Source: Euglena gracilis (lineage: Eukaryota; Euglenida; Euglenophyceae; Euglenales). From it: a DNA stretch of 64,000 nt. Made by a program: the position numbers and the translations under genes. Below, one piece after another: positions 30,229 through 63,022 of this stretch (position 1 is the first letter of the stretch; the number at the start of each line of letters is the position of its first letter). The stretch lies in assembly GCA_039621445.1 (NCBI GenBank), contig CP154957.1, positions 5,636,504 to 5,700,503 of the forward strand, given 5' to 3'. Below the pieces are notes generated by a model. That model was not told the origin of the DNA and did not search any database. It was given only the letters and a program-made list of their open reading frames with translations.

Positions 30229-30795
30229 TTAAAAAACAACAACAAAAAACAACGTCAAAAAAAAAACTGGCCGGCCCATTATGCTCCAAAATTCATTGAA
30301 TCCGGGGAACAAACTTGCTTCCCTAGAACGAACGTTCCAATGCCTCCGGCTTTCTTGTAAAACACTGCCGCACCATTTCAGGTGGTTTTCAGCAATATTG
30401 GCGCCCAACACCGCATTGCAACCCCCACTTCGGCACAAAGTTGTTGCCCCTGGGACAAAGCGTCCGCTTTTTCTTGTGGAATATCAAGAAAGATACTCCA
30501 CATCCACCGTGAATTTTGCGAAGGCCGCAAACCAGTCATCCAATTTTTCGATGACGCAATTTTTGTGGTCCAGAGCTTTTTGAAAATCCTGCAAAGGGCC
30601 CAAACTACCCTGTGCAGTCTTTTCCCGACCACCCCTGGCGCTCGGTTTCTTGGTAAAAGTGTCCCCAAAGAGGGCGGTGTCGGGCGCATCACTTTGAGGC
30701 TCCAAGGCGGCCCCCAACCCTGCCAAAAATTGGGCACTGGTCGGGCTGGCGGGCAGAGCGTTGCGGATTACAACGGCGAGGGAACCGCCCATCAT
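30229..30795 (-). CDS. Hypothetical minus-strand gene, N-terminal part
   Basis: ATG at 30795 opens MMGGSLAVVIRNALPASP, continuing through QDFQKALDHKNCVIEKLDDW and AAFAKFTVDV to about 30490. A following piece in another frame (TLCRSGGCNAVLGANIAENH..., to 30229) suggests a short intron or frameshift near 30440-30490. Helical, charged, no family recognised. Confidence 0.35.
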
Positions 30796-30989
30796 CGAGC
30801 TAAAGAAAGCCTAAAGGAGAACACAAATAGGTCGGTTTCTAAGTCGTACCTGGCCCAAAGGGGGGGAACGCCAGGGTTGACGTTTTTTTTTTGTTTTTTA
30901 ACATGTTTTTTCAAAAAAAATGCAAAAAAAACATGTTTTTTTGAAAAAGCAAAAATTGACCTTTTTCCTTGCGAAATCGCCATTTTTTG

Positions 30990-31843
30990 AGGAAAAATTT
31001 TCGGGGGTGGTTCGGGTCATGGGGGGGGGGGGTCACGGGGGAACACCACGTTTTCGGTGGCCAAATTAGGAATCACCGAAAACGAATTTTTGGGGAAAAT
31101 CCTTTTTAGGCTCCAAATTAGGAATCCCCCAACTTAAAATTAGTATTTTGAGCCCAAATCAGGCATCACCATTCCAAATTTTGCAAAATTTATGCCTCAA
31201 AATTATGAATCTATCTGAACATTTTGTCAAATTAGGCATCACCGGCCAAGTTTTTTTCAGAAAAAAATTGGCCGAAAAGGGTCTTAGGTCGGGTCGGAGG
31301 GGGGGGGTCACGGGAATACCCCTCTAAAGTTTTTTTATGTGTGAAAATATTTCCAAATCTGTGTTTTCTGGTGCAAAAAATCATGCTTTCAACCCAAAAA
31401 AACAAAAAAATGAATGCCGCAGAAATAAAAAATGAACTTTTTTCTAAAAAAAAACATTGCAAAAAAATTTCCCCCCAAACCCTCCATGACGTTTTTTTTG
31501 TTTTTTTAAAAAAACATTTTTTTAAAAAAAACATGTTTCTTTTGTTTCAAAAAAAACAAGCCGTCAACCTTGCATGCGGGGAGTATTAATTTGGTTATTT
31601 TGCGAAAGAAAGAGTTTTTTTTTCAAGGTTTTAAAATTTTCATTGCGAGTTCAAATAGAAAAAATGCTGTAATTTTAGGAACTATTATGTGCATGGATGG
31701 AGATGGATGCAAGCAATGGAGAGACATCACGGGAGTGAAACAGCGGCATCAAAGGGGAGCCTTGGGCTCCTTAGGTGGGCAGTGTCTGGAATTTGGTGGT
31801 CTCTCGGGGGATCTATGCCTCTTCTTCCACCCAAAGTGGGTTA
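30990..31843. other. A/T-rich, low-complexity spacer
   Basis: Repeated AATTAGG(A/C)AT phrases (about 31060-31240) and T-run/A-run blocks (about 31440-31560). ORFs are Phe/Lys artefacts. No gene. Confidence 0.5.
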
Positions 31844-32933
31844 CCCTCACCCCCCAATGCCAGACGGTAGACTGGGGGGGGGGGGTTCTGGGTGGTCGGC
31901 CGACTAGTCGGCCGACCACCCACTCTAATGTACCGACTAGCTACCGACTAGTCGGCCGACTAGTCGGTAGCTAGTCGGTACATTAGAGTGGGTGGTCGGC
32001 CGACTAGTCGGCCGACCACCCACTCTAATGTAGTTACGGGCCAGTCTCGCCGACTTTTAAGCCCCCCCCCCTGTGAAAAAAACTTTTGTCCAAATCACCT
32101 CAACACCAGTCAAAACCCACCCAATTGGCTCCAGAACCCCCCAATCGGGGGTGAATATGCAAAAAACTGGGTGCAAAATGTCCATTTTGGGCCACTTTTG
32201 GCAAAAGAACACCTTTCCCCGTTGTATGTTGCCAACGTAGAAGGGATTTTGTTATTTGAGGGGGGGGGTGCGGGGGGGGCGGAGCCCCCCCCGCCTATGC
32301 CAAAGTGAGCCACAAAAACGACTTAGCCCCGGAGTATGTTGCCAACGTAGAAGGGATTTTGTTATTTGAGGGGGGGGGGTGCGGGGGGGCGGGGGGGAGC
32401 CACCCCCCACACCGCCTATGCCAAAGTGAGCCACAAAAATGACTTAACCCCCGAGTATGTTGCCAGCATAGAAGGGATTTTGTTATTTGAGGGGGGGGGT
32501 GCGGGGAGCCCCCCCCGCCTATGCCAAAGTGAGCCACAAAATGATTTAGCCCCCGAGTATGATGCCAACACATGTTCCTGTTGGTGTAAGGCACTTATTT
32601 GGACCCATCCGGACCATTTCGGGGTGGTTTGGACCCGCCACAGACCATTTTTATGACCACCGACTAGCCACCGACTAGTTTGCATACAATTTTCTTCATA
32701 AAAAGTTGGCGAGACTGGCCTGTAACTGCATTAGAGTGGGTGGTCGGCCGACTAGTCGGCCGACCACCCAGGACCCCCCCCCCCCCCCCCCCGCTTTCTC
32801 GCCGACTAGCTGCCGGCAGCTAGTCGGCGACTGGTCGGCAGCTAGTCGGCCGACCAGTTGGGTGGTCGGCCGACTAGTCGGCCGACCACCCAGGACCCCC
32901 CCCCCAGTCTACCGCCTAGAGCCCTCACCCCCC
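31844..32933 (-). mobile_element. Foldback MULE-like element, copy B (inverted)
   Basis: Body 31856-32921, the reverse complement of copy A, with the same AGTCGG palindromic arms, including 31894-31917, and the same internal array (about 32220-32550). CCCTCACCCCCC flanks it at 31844-31855 and 32922-32933, though the C-run leaves the exact length open at 10-12 bp. Its left arm carries extra palindromic blocks (31920-32030). Confidence 0.75.
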
Positions 32934-33527
32934 CCTCAAAGTGTCCCCCCCCTCAGAGTGACCAAAAATTTTTGGCATATTTGGTAACCCTCCCTCAAAG
33001 TGGCCACTTTCTTTTGGCGCCGAAGCCCAAAAATTGACCCCCCCCCCAAAGTGACCCCTCCCCCAGAGTGGCTGTTTTGGGGTCCCATGGTGCCTGAAGG
33101 GTGGCCACTTTGGGGGGGGGTGAGGGTAACCCCATTTCTTGGTGACCAACGCCCTGCAGGCGGCCGGACCCTGGGAACAAAGCAAGGCTGGAGCTTTTCG
33201 TTGCCCCTGTCCCCCTTCCCCCGTGCCCCCCCCTGTGTCCCCCCCCCCCCGTGTCCCAGGCCACAGACTTCCTTTCTTTGCCTGCCTTGGAAACACCATT
33301 TTGAAAAACCGGAAGCAAAGAAAAACACCCAATAATCCGAGATTTTGAGGCAAAAAATGTCCCGAAATTCCACCTGTTCCCCCTCCCCCCCGTGTCCCCT
33401 CATGTCCCGGCCCACCCCCTTTCATTGAAACGTTTTCCAAAGTTCGATTTGTTTTTGCTCCATTAAACTCCAACCCAACAGCATTGCCATTCCTCCATAA
33501 TGATGATATTCTTGAGGTTACGGGTGA

Positions 33528-33990
33528 AGTATTCAGGGGATTTCTTAAGCCGGGGTACCCTACCCCCCACCCCCAGGGGGGGGTCCAGCCAGCCAGCCAG
33601 CTCAAATCCAGCCAGCAGCCCAAATTCGGGCTGGGAGCCCCCCCCCCCCGGGTCGAGTGAAATAAAGTCGGGTCTAGACCGGCCAGAGGCCGGGCCAGCC
33701 AGACGCAGGCTGGCCAGCCAACTGGTCTGCCCAGGTCACCTATCCCTGCATTTTTTCCCCTCATCACAGCTTGCTCCATCACAGCCCCCCAGCCTTGATC
33801 TAGCTCCATCCACCAAAAATGTCGAAAATGGCAATTTTTTTAGAAAATTTTGTTTTTCACCGACCCTGCCCAGCCCAGCCCCCTCCAGCCCCAGAGCTCC
33901 TCCCCCACCCCCCCACCCCCAGGGGGGGGTCCAGCCAGCCAGCTCAAATCCAGCCAGCCGGAGGCTGGACCCCCCCGGGGGGGGATCCTT
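33528..33990 (-). mobile_element. CCAGCC-rich G/C-tract repeat, uninterrupted relative of 3011-3480
   Basis: Reverse-complement match to 3011-3480 (TTCTTAAGCCGGGGTACC, CCAGCCAGCC, CCGGCCAGAGGCCGGGCC, CCCCTCATCACAGC) without the nested foldback. A second CCAGCC block ending GGATCCTTAAGAAATCCC follows to 33990. Confidence 0.55.
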
Positions 33991-35180
33991 AAGAAATCCC
34001 CTGGAAGTATTCCTTTGGGGGCAGAGTTCCAGAATCTAGGTCAGCTTTTTGAGGTTGAAATTGAAATAGGTGTCTGCAATGGTCAGTGTGAGTGGGGCAC
34101 CCGAGTCCTTGCCTGGTCTTTGAGGCCATCTTTTGGTCAATTTTGCTTCTTGCACCCCCAAGGCACTTTTCTTCTTCTTCCATTTCAGCATTTTATTGTA
34201 TGGCATGAGACAGTTTCTGTGATGTTGGCATGAGTGCCTCTTCCTACGTTTCGGATGGATATTTTGAACATACCATGCCAACTATTGGAGGATCTACTCT
34301 TGGTGCAAGCACAGTGCAGCAACCAATTGCAGTGTGTTTTTGATGTGTGGCTCTGATCCTCACAATTTCTGTAAAATAGTGAGTATTCCAACGTTTTTTT
34401 TGCAAGTCTCAGCACGATGTGGATTTGTGCCAGGGTTCGATATAAGGAGGGTGTACGGGGTTCAGGTGGGGGTGTACCACCCCCACATCAAAGGGGGTGT
34501 CCACCCCCCACCTCCAGGTCGACCTGGGGGTACCTGGGATTAGCCCCAAAAGGCGAAAAATTTCCTTGCGGCGTTTTGTGCCAGACTAAAAAGTGCCCAA
34601 GGCACTCTTGGCTGTTTTCAGGGGGGCGAAAATCCGGCTCTGCACAAAGCCAGGCCAAAAATTGGTCCCCCCTGGACCAGAGGGGGGTCCGACCCCCACA
34701 ATGAAGCTACTTTTCCAACCAATGACCCAAAAAGTCCCTCATGACATTTTTTTTGAAGTAAACTGTCCCCCCAAAAAAACAATTGCAAAAACCGCAAAAA
34801 AAACTGCAAAAAATGAATTTTGACCCAAAATTTGCCCTCGGCCCCACCCCACCAGCTGAGAACAATGCGGGGAGGGGGGGCACCCCTGGACAGCCCAAAG
34901 AGGTCATTTTTGGCAACCTTTTTGGATGTTTTACAAAAAAAGATGGTGAATGTTAAGAACATTTTCCAAAAGATGATTTTTGAAAATGTACAAAAGGGTC
35001 AATTTTTTGCTTTCAGAAAAAAATCTCAGACGGAGAGCAATCCCCCCCCATGAGAATAGCTCAAGGTGTGGACCACCACTGAATGCATAAAAACGTTATA
35101 AAATGGCATCAAAAAGGGCTGCAGAATGCAAAATGCCCCGATCCTGCAATTTTGCAATTGCGAGGAAAATCAATTAAATT
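33991..35180. other. Spacer with no supported gene
   Basis: Short frames on both strands, none with recognisable motifs. GTGTACCACCCCCACATC and CCACCCCCCACC near 34480-34510 and a palindromic GGTCGACC mark another small repeat. Nothing else is seen. Confidence 0.35.
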
Positions 35181-35642
35181 GGGCTTTTGAAAGCTTCATC
35201 GGAGAATGAGAAAAACAACCAATGTATGATTTTTTTTTTTAACATACCTTCCTTTGCATACGTTCATCATCTGAGCAAATATCCTTGGAAGTCATGTAGA
35301 GGCCATCTTCCTTTCATGGTACAATTTCGATTTTTTTTGGCACCCAGTTCAACCAATCAGGCCTCTTTCTTGCCGGGGGACCCCTTTGGGGGGGGGGGAG
35401 GGGGGGGGAAGGCCAGCAGCCTTTTTCCAGCCAACCCAAATTTTCTAGCCCCCCCCCCCCGGGTCTTTAAGCAACGCCCTGCTCAGGATGGTGGGGGTTT
35501 CCTCGATTTTTATCACAAACCACTCAACAATTTTTGGGACGCCAACATGAACCCAATGCGGGTATCCCTCGGGTGCTTCAACAAAAAAGGTGGTGGTGGT
35601 GGTGGTGATGAGTGGAAGGTTTGTACCGGAGCCCCCCACATC

Positions 35643-35906
35643 CCCTCTCAGGTGTCATGGGCGTCTGGAAGTTCTGTCTCCATCAGGCAGGCCAACCACA
35701 ATCATGGTCCATCGTCAAACCCGGAGTCCCAAGTCGTTCCCAGCTTCACCTCGAGAGGGGCAGAGTCAGCGAGGGCTCAAGGCAAAGGGTTGGGGAAGGG
35801 CCTGAGCCTCTTGGGGACGTTTGGAGCAGCTGCCAAAGGAAGAGTTGTTGCGCCAACAGCAGGTTCGAGCGGCCATGGCCTTACCCCCGTGACTAGGGGG
35901 ACTTGA
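35643..35906 (+). CDS. Possible exon, Ser/Gly-rich
   Basis: CTCTCAG at about 35645-35651 is a plausible acceptor. The plus frame then reads VSWASGSSVSIRQANHNHG ... LGTFGAAAKGR to a stop at 35906. Alternative frames are also open, and a GT follows CAACAGCAG at about 35862. Low support. Confidence 0.25.
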   Translation, partial: PSQVSWASGSSVSIRQANHNHGPSSNPESQVVPSFTSRGAESARAQGKGLGKGLSLLGTFGAAAKGRVVAPTAGSSGHGLTPVTRGT

Positions 35907-36448
35907 GAGGGACAGCGGGGAAAATTCTTGGCGCTGATTTAATTCTGCCAGTTGCATACCCTCCTGAGATTTGTGGAACACAAGTATCGGTTTGAACCCC
36001 AATGAGGAAAATCCGCAGAGATGCAAGATGTGAAAATTGTTTGACGCGTGATTGTTGTACACACAACGGTTGGCAATGAACGCTGGCTTTTGCCAAGTGG
36101 TCTGATTGTGTGCACTGGACACATCATCGCAATATATACATTGTTTCTCATTGAGTTTATGTTCCAAGACAGCTTTAATATTTCCAGCATATGAAAAAGG
36201 ATGGTTGGATAATTTGTCTTTGTCTTGCTTTTTGTTCTTCATTCACGTGGGGCTTTGCTTCCGCCATCTTGTCCGTTTTTTTTTTAGGTGGGTTTTTAGG
36301 TGGTTTTATGTATATTTTTTCCTTTGGCTGTTTCAGATCTAGGAAACGTCTTGACCCAGAAAAATCCTGCATTATTGAACCCGATTTTTTTTCGTCATGC
36401 TTGTCATTTTTCTGAACTTTTTTGTCCAATGAATTGATACACACACAT

Positions 36449-36450
36449 GT

Positions 36451-36511
<61 letters not shown>

Positions 36512-36538
36512 GATATATAGAGATATATATATATAGAG

Positions 36539-36589
<51 letters not shown>

Positions 36590-36593
36590 TATA

Positions 36594-36656
<63 letters not shown>
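36449..36656. repeat. (CA)n then (TA)n microsatellite
   Basis: CA repeats from about 36456, then TA/GATA repeats to 36655. Simple sequence only. Confidence 0.95.
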
Positions 36657-36658
<2 letters not shown>

Positions 36659-36881
36659 TGTTGCACGAATTTATTTCATGGAAAACATGGTTCTCATCTG
36701 TCAGTCCACTCCCGCAGAAAAGTGCATTATGGGGAGCTCTTAAAGGAATTTTTGTGTTGCATTTTTGTCATTTTATGTTTATTTGCATTTATTTGTAAAT
36801 AATTTTATTTGTGTTTTTTTTGTGTGTCGAGTTTGGTGGGTAGTTATGCAAACATCTCACATCCCCCTTCCAGAGGCAGAA

Positions 36882-36993
36882 GAGCCTGTGAAGGAGGATG
36901 AGAGCGCAGATGCAATGTACATGCTTCAAAGAGAGGACAGTCTGCTTGCCAGAGCCAAAGCCACCCTTTTGAGGACATCTCTTCCAGGGGATT
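36882..36993 (+). CDS. Candidate exon, acidic
   Basis: After CCCCCTTCCAG the plus frame reads AEEPVKEDESADAMYMLQRED then LLARAKATLL. Composition is convincing, but no clear donor is seen before the (CA)n array at 37041. Could be an early exon of the gene at 41785-63022; that is a guess from strand and style. Confidence 0.35.
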
Positions 36994-37039
36994 GTTTCGC
37001 CCTATGGAAAACATTGAATATCAATGGGATCAGGAATCT

Positions 37040-37040
<1 letters not shown>

Positions 37041-37119
<79 letters not shown>

Positions 37120-37120
37120 T

Positions 37121-37175
<55 letters not shown>

Positions 37176-37183
37176 TGCACGCA

Positions 37184-37215
<32 letters not shown>

Positions 37216-37513
37216 TACATACATACATACATACATACATACATACATACATACATACATACATACATACATACATACATACATACATACATACATACAT
37301 ACATACATACATACATACATACATACATACATACATACATACATACATACATACATACATACATACATACATACATACATACATACATACATACATACAT
37401 ACATACATACATACATACATACATACATACATACATACATACATACATACATACATACATACATACATACATGCATGCATGCATGCATGCATGCATGCAT
37501 ACATACGTGTGTG
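37041..37513. repeat. Compound microsatellite (CA)n(GCAC)n(CATA)n(CATG)n
   Basis: CA to 37084, GCAC/GCAT units to about 37203, CATA units to about 37472, then CATG units and GT. Open frames over it only encode THTH, CMYV or IHTY strings. Confidence 0.98.
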
Positions 37514-37564
37514 TGTGTAATACAAAATTTCTATCATAAATATAAATTGAATATGTGCACATAA

Positions 37565-37990
37565 AACAATGTATAATATAATATTTATATAACATAACCC
37601 CCCCCCCAAATAACGGGGCGGGGTGACCCATTACTGGCACCATTATTTCGACCTTCCCCTGCCCCGTTATTCGGGCACTACTCATCATCATCAAACATTG
37701 GATTTCGCCCCAAGTTGTACCTCCCCTGGGGGATAACTGGTAAATCCCTGCCATACACACAAATATGTGTTCATGTTTGTATGCATATGTACAGATGCAT
37801 GTGCTCGCAGCAGGCAAGCGTTGCGGAATATTTTCGTCCTCGTTAACTTCTTGGACCAAAAAATCTGAGGGTGCCCCGTTATTGGAACCATCTTTTTCGG
37901 CCTGCCCCCTGTTAATTGGGCACTGCCCACTCAAAGGGCACTGCCCCGTTATTTGAGGGGGTTTTGTATAAATATAGTAAAATATATACA
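37565..37990. mobile_element. Foldback element with CCCCGTTATT arms
   Basis: Inverted arms AAATAACGGGGC (37606-37617) and GCCCCGTTATTTGAGG (about 37943-37958), with outer A/T-rich sequence also partly inverted (…ATATTTATATAACATAACCCC / GGGGGTTTTGTATAAATAT). Inside are more CCCCGTTATT phrases. No ORF of note. Confidence 0.5.
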
Positions 37991-38443
37991 GATATAAAAC
38001 GATCGAAAATCGCCCAAAGCCTTCCATATTTTTCCGTCCAACCAACAAGTCCCTGCCCGCATCCTTGGGATGGCACTGGCAACGGCCATTCTCTCAACCC
38101 CTGGGAGTCAGGGAGCCCCCCGCCGGAGGCAATTGCCACCGTGGAGCAGAGGCCCCACAGTTTGGCACTGATGCAGGTCGCCACCTCCGCCGGGTACCAT
38201 GGCAGCGCCGCATGCTGTTTTTTTTTTTTTTTTTTTATACCAATATTCATTCAGCACATATTTTCATTGGTGCCACACTACACCACAAATTAAAGCTTTT
38301 TTTATGTCCGTGAGCTGCCAAATCCTCCGCATTGCCATTTGATCGAGTATGCAAGGCACTGCTGGCCCTTCTATCACCCATGGGAGTCGGGAAAAACAAA
38401 ACAAAAAAAAAATAAAAAAAAAAAACAAAAAAAAAAAAAAAAG

Positions 38444-38592
38444 GGGGGGGGGGGGTGCAGGAAGCCACTGTGGGGGGGGGGGGGGTGGGGGGGCGGGGGG
38501 GGTGGGGGGGGGGGTGGGGGGGGGTGGGGGGGGGGGGGGGGGGGTGGGGGGGGGGGGGGGTGGGGGGGGGGGGGGGGGGGGGGGTGGGGTGT

Positions 38593-38640
<48 letters not shown>

Positions 38641-38664
38641 GGGGGGGGGGGTGGGGGGTGTGGT

Positions 38665-38711
<47 letters not shown>
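38444..38711. repeat. Near-pure poly-G tract of about 265 bp
   Basis: G-runs broken only by single T, C or short TGCAGGAAGCCACT near the start. A matching C-run lies at 38812-38882. All frames across it give poly-Gly or poly-Pro and are not genes. Exact length is doubtful in any assembly. Confidence 0.9.
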
Positions 38712-38811
38712 TCGGCGCGGGAAAAGTGCCCCACCCCCTCCCCCCGGGGCCACTGAGTGAACCTATGGTCCCACCCCATCGGGGCTGGGCACAGCTGGGC
38801 CTCCCCACCAG

Positions 38812-38845
<34 letters not shown>

Positions 38846-38891
38846 CCCCCACCCCACCCCCACCCCCCCCCCCCCCCCCCCCACCCCCCAC
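38812..38891. repeat. Poly-C tract
   Basis: C-run with rare T/A, facing the poly-G tract 100 bp upstream, so the two could pair or form a triplex or quadruplex. Confidence 0.9.
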
Positions 38892-39436
38892 ATTGTCCCG
38901 CAGCTGACGGGCCCCTCGATGGTCGCGGTGCTCTCCCCGCCCGTCACCCACCTGTTGGGGCCTGCGAAAGCCCAGATGGCGCCACCTGCTCCAACATGGC
39001 TTTGGTGTTGCGAATCATCGTGCGTGTGTTGACAGTTGTCAACAGCTTTTTTTTTGCCGAAAGAATTTTCAAAAAACTTTATTCTCTTTTGGTGTTCATC
39101 ATAAATTATATATCATTGAACAAACCAACGCGTACACATTCATTGCTGCTTGCTGACCAAAATGGAAACTGCAGGGCACCCCACCGTTCGCCGATGTCAA
39201 AAGGAGAAACACCGATTGCCATCAGAGTTTGCAAAAAACCTGTCCCTTCGGCTTTTGGTTTCCTTCCTGTGGCCATCACCAAAGTCTTTTGTCATCGTCC
39301 CTATCGGCTAGTTCAAGGCGCCGCTCATCCGATGCCAGCAGAAAACCTCGTGCCAACCACTCATCTCCCTCCCCCACCAGGGGGGGCTGGACCCCCCCCC
39401 CGACGTATCAACCGGAGTGTGTCTCACCGGTAACTG

Positions 39437-39632
<196 letters not shown>

Positions 39633-41159
39633 AGGGGTCAACTTTTTATGATTTCTGCCCAAAAAAATCTTTTGCAAAAAACCTTCCCACGGGACGACCC
39701 AAGGCCCCAAAGATCAATTTTTGGCAGTGAACAAAACTTGTCACTAAAAATGCCTTTGGAATTGAATAATCGGTAAAATTGAAAAGGGAAAATCACCATT
39801 TTGGGTCATTTTCACAGTTTTTTTGGGGGGTTCCCCCGAAAACCCTGGCGAGGTCTTATTTTTGGGGGGGGGGTCTAAATAGGGATTTTTGCTGAAAATT
39901 GGCAAGGGGGTCTTTTTTGGGGGGATTATTTACCCTCTCCATGTGGCTATTTTTGTTTTTTGTTTTAAGATTCGTTTTTCAAAATTTTCACACAATGCAA
40001 AATGCAAAAATGTGTTTTCATGCAAAGGGATGAATAAATTTTCGCAGATGAATTGGGGGTTAAAAAGTCGTCAAAACCACCGTTTGCACAGTACATTATT
40101 TGTAGCCAAATCGGCTACCGAAAAGTCAACTGGCCATCTGTCTATTCTTCAAGGGTTCGCATCACCCCTCGGGGCGGGGGGTGGCCTGCAGCTTTGACCA
40201 GCGGAAATCCCAGGGGGGGGGGTCTGCTAGCATGGCCAGCTGGTGGAATTTTTTTTCCCAGTGACTGGTACGAAGCGCCGAAATTTTTTTTGGGACCCCC
40301 AAAACTTATCAAAAATCTTTGGATTGTATTTTTGGGATTTTCTTTGGAACAAAATCAGCCAAGAAATGCATTAAAAACCTTATTTCCACCTCGGCGCGCA
40401 GCGCTGGAGGATTTTTTTTTCCAGTCAGGGGAACCCCGGATCCCCCCCCCCCGGGAGGAGGGGGGTCTCCCCCCAGGGTCCTCAAGCAACAGCCTGTCGG
40501 CCACCTCTCGGTGGACAAGCCAGGAACCCCACCCTCTAATTCAGGACCCGTCTTGATATTCACCAAAAAAAATTTGGTGCCGTTTTTTTGCACCTTGCGA
40601 AGAATTAATCGAGGAACAGTGGGATGCTGGGTCTGGTCCTTGAGGAAATTCTATTTGAATGGTGATGCAATTTGGGCAGATGATTGGGGGGGATTGGTGG
40701 TTGTGGTTCTTTTTTTTGCCTTTTCTTTTGGTTTATTCTCCCAGCCTTCATCTCCAAACATGTAGCAACTGAGTCACTGCTTCTTCCTGATATCCGCGTG
40801 TTGTGTGCAGACTTGAGTCTTCTGACAGTCAGCAATCGGGGGTTTGCCTTTTTTTTGAGATATATTGCCTTCCCACCACTTCTTCCACGTGATATTAACC
40901 GAACCGCATTTTTCTTGTTTTCCTTTTTTCTTCCCCTTCCGTGGGTTTTTTTTTGAATGAGCAGTTGAGTGTGTCCGCGCAGGGAAGGAGTGGTCTGCAA
41001 GGGACCAGATTTTTTAAAGAAAAACTCCCCCAATCAGAAAGCCGGTGCAGGGACCGTCCAGGGCTCCAACGGGTTTGGAAGACTGAACTCCACGCATGCT
41101 GCCCGCCTTTGCCCCCCCGGGGTCGACCTGATTTGCACACCGCAAAATTCTCGCAATAT
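39633..41159. other. Spacer with small G/C-tract repeats
   Basis: GGTCTTATTTTTGGGG (39854), GAAGCGCCGAAATTTT (40273) and TCGGCGCGCAGCGCTGG (40391) mark further copies of the G/C-tract, GGCGC-core family. No gene is supported. Confidence 0.4.
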
Positions 41160-41340
41160 TATGTATGCACATATATATGTAAATATATAATTACATATAT
41201 GTTATATATGTGCAGATATAATTATGTATAATTATATATATGTATATATAATTTATATATATATATATACATGTATATGTGTGTATATATAATTATATAT
41301 ATGCATATATATGTGTGTGTATATATTGGTGTCATATATA
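41160..41340. repeat. TA-rich microsatellite
   Basis: ATATATGT/TATAATTA repeats; they resume after the foldback element at about 41660-41700. Confidence 0.9.
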
Positions 41341-41665
41341 TGGACAGCCATAATCTCATGCATTCCCCCCTACATCCCTGCCCTCTCATGCCCCCCCCCC
41401 CCCAGGGGGGCATGTAGATTATCCAGGGGGTCAAAATAGTTTTTTTGCGTTAATGATTGAATAGGGTTATGTTTGCGACTGAGGGTTAGGGTTAGGCGTA
41501 ACTTATAGACGGGTGTTCGGTGTACAAGTTAGGCCTAACCCTAAGCCTAAGTCGCGCACCTAATCCTATTCCATCATTAACGCAAAAAAAGTGCCCCCCC
41601 CCCCGGACACTACATGCCCCCCCCCCCGGGGGGGCCATGTAGATTATGGCTGCCATACATATATA
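41337..41665. mobile_element. Nested foldback element with TTAGGG repeats in its arms
   Basis: Outer arms TATATGGACAGCCATAATCT (41337-41356) and AGATTATGGCTGCCATACAT (41641-41660). Inner arms start TTTTTTGCGTTAATGATTGA (about 41441) and end TCATTAACGCAAAAAAA (about 41574-41590), including GAGGGTTAGGGTTAGGC / GCCTAACCCTAAGCC. It sits inside a TA-rich microsatellite. No coding capacity. Confidence 0.65.
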
Positions 41666-41784
41666 TATATATATGTATATATATGTGTATATATGTATTT
41701 CATTTGCAGCCCTTTTTTTGGCGATTTTGGGGCCGAGTGTGGTGGGCCCCATTCCGCCCACCTCCAGTCCCGCCCGCATCACAG

Positions 41785-63022
<21,238 letters not shown>

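Noticed and set aside
1-34000. One large inverted duplication linking 0-4.5 kb with 29.5-34 kb
   Set aside because: Three repeat pairs are inverted relative to each other, but their order is not collinear and each has separate flanks, so they are independent dispersed copies.
37002-37564. Long ORFs with CMYV, IHTY and THAR repeats
   Set aside because: Pure microsatellite translation.
38264-39433. Poly-Gly/poly-Pro ORFs up to 364 residues
   Set aside because: Translation of the poly-G/poly-C tracts; frame and length are meaningless.
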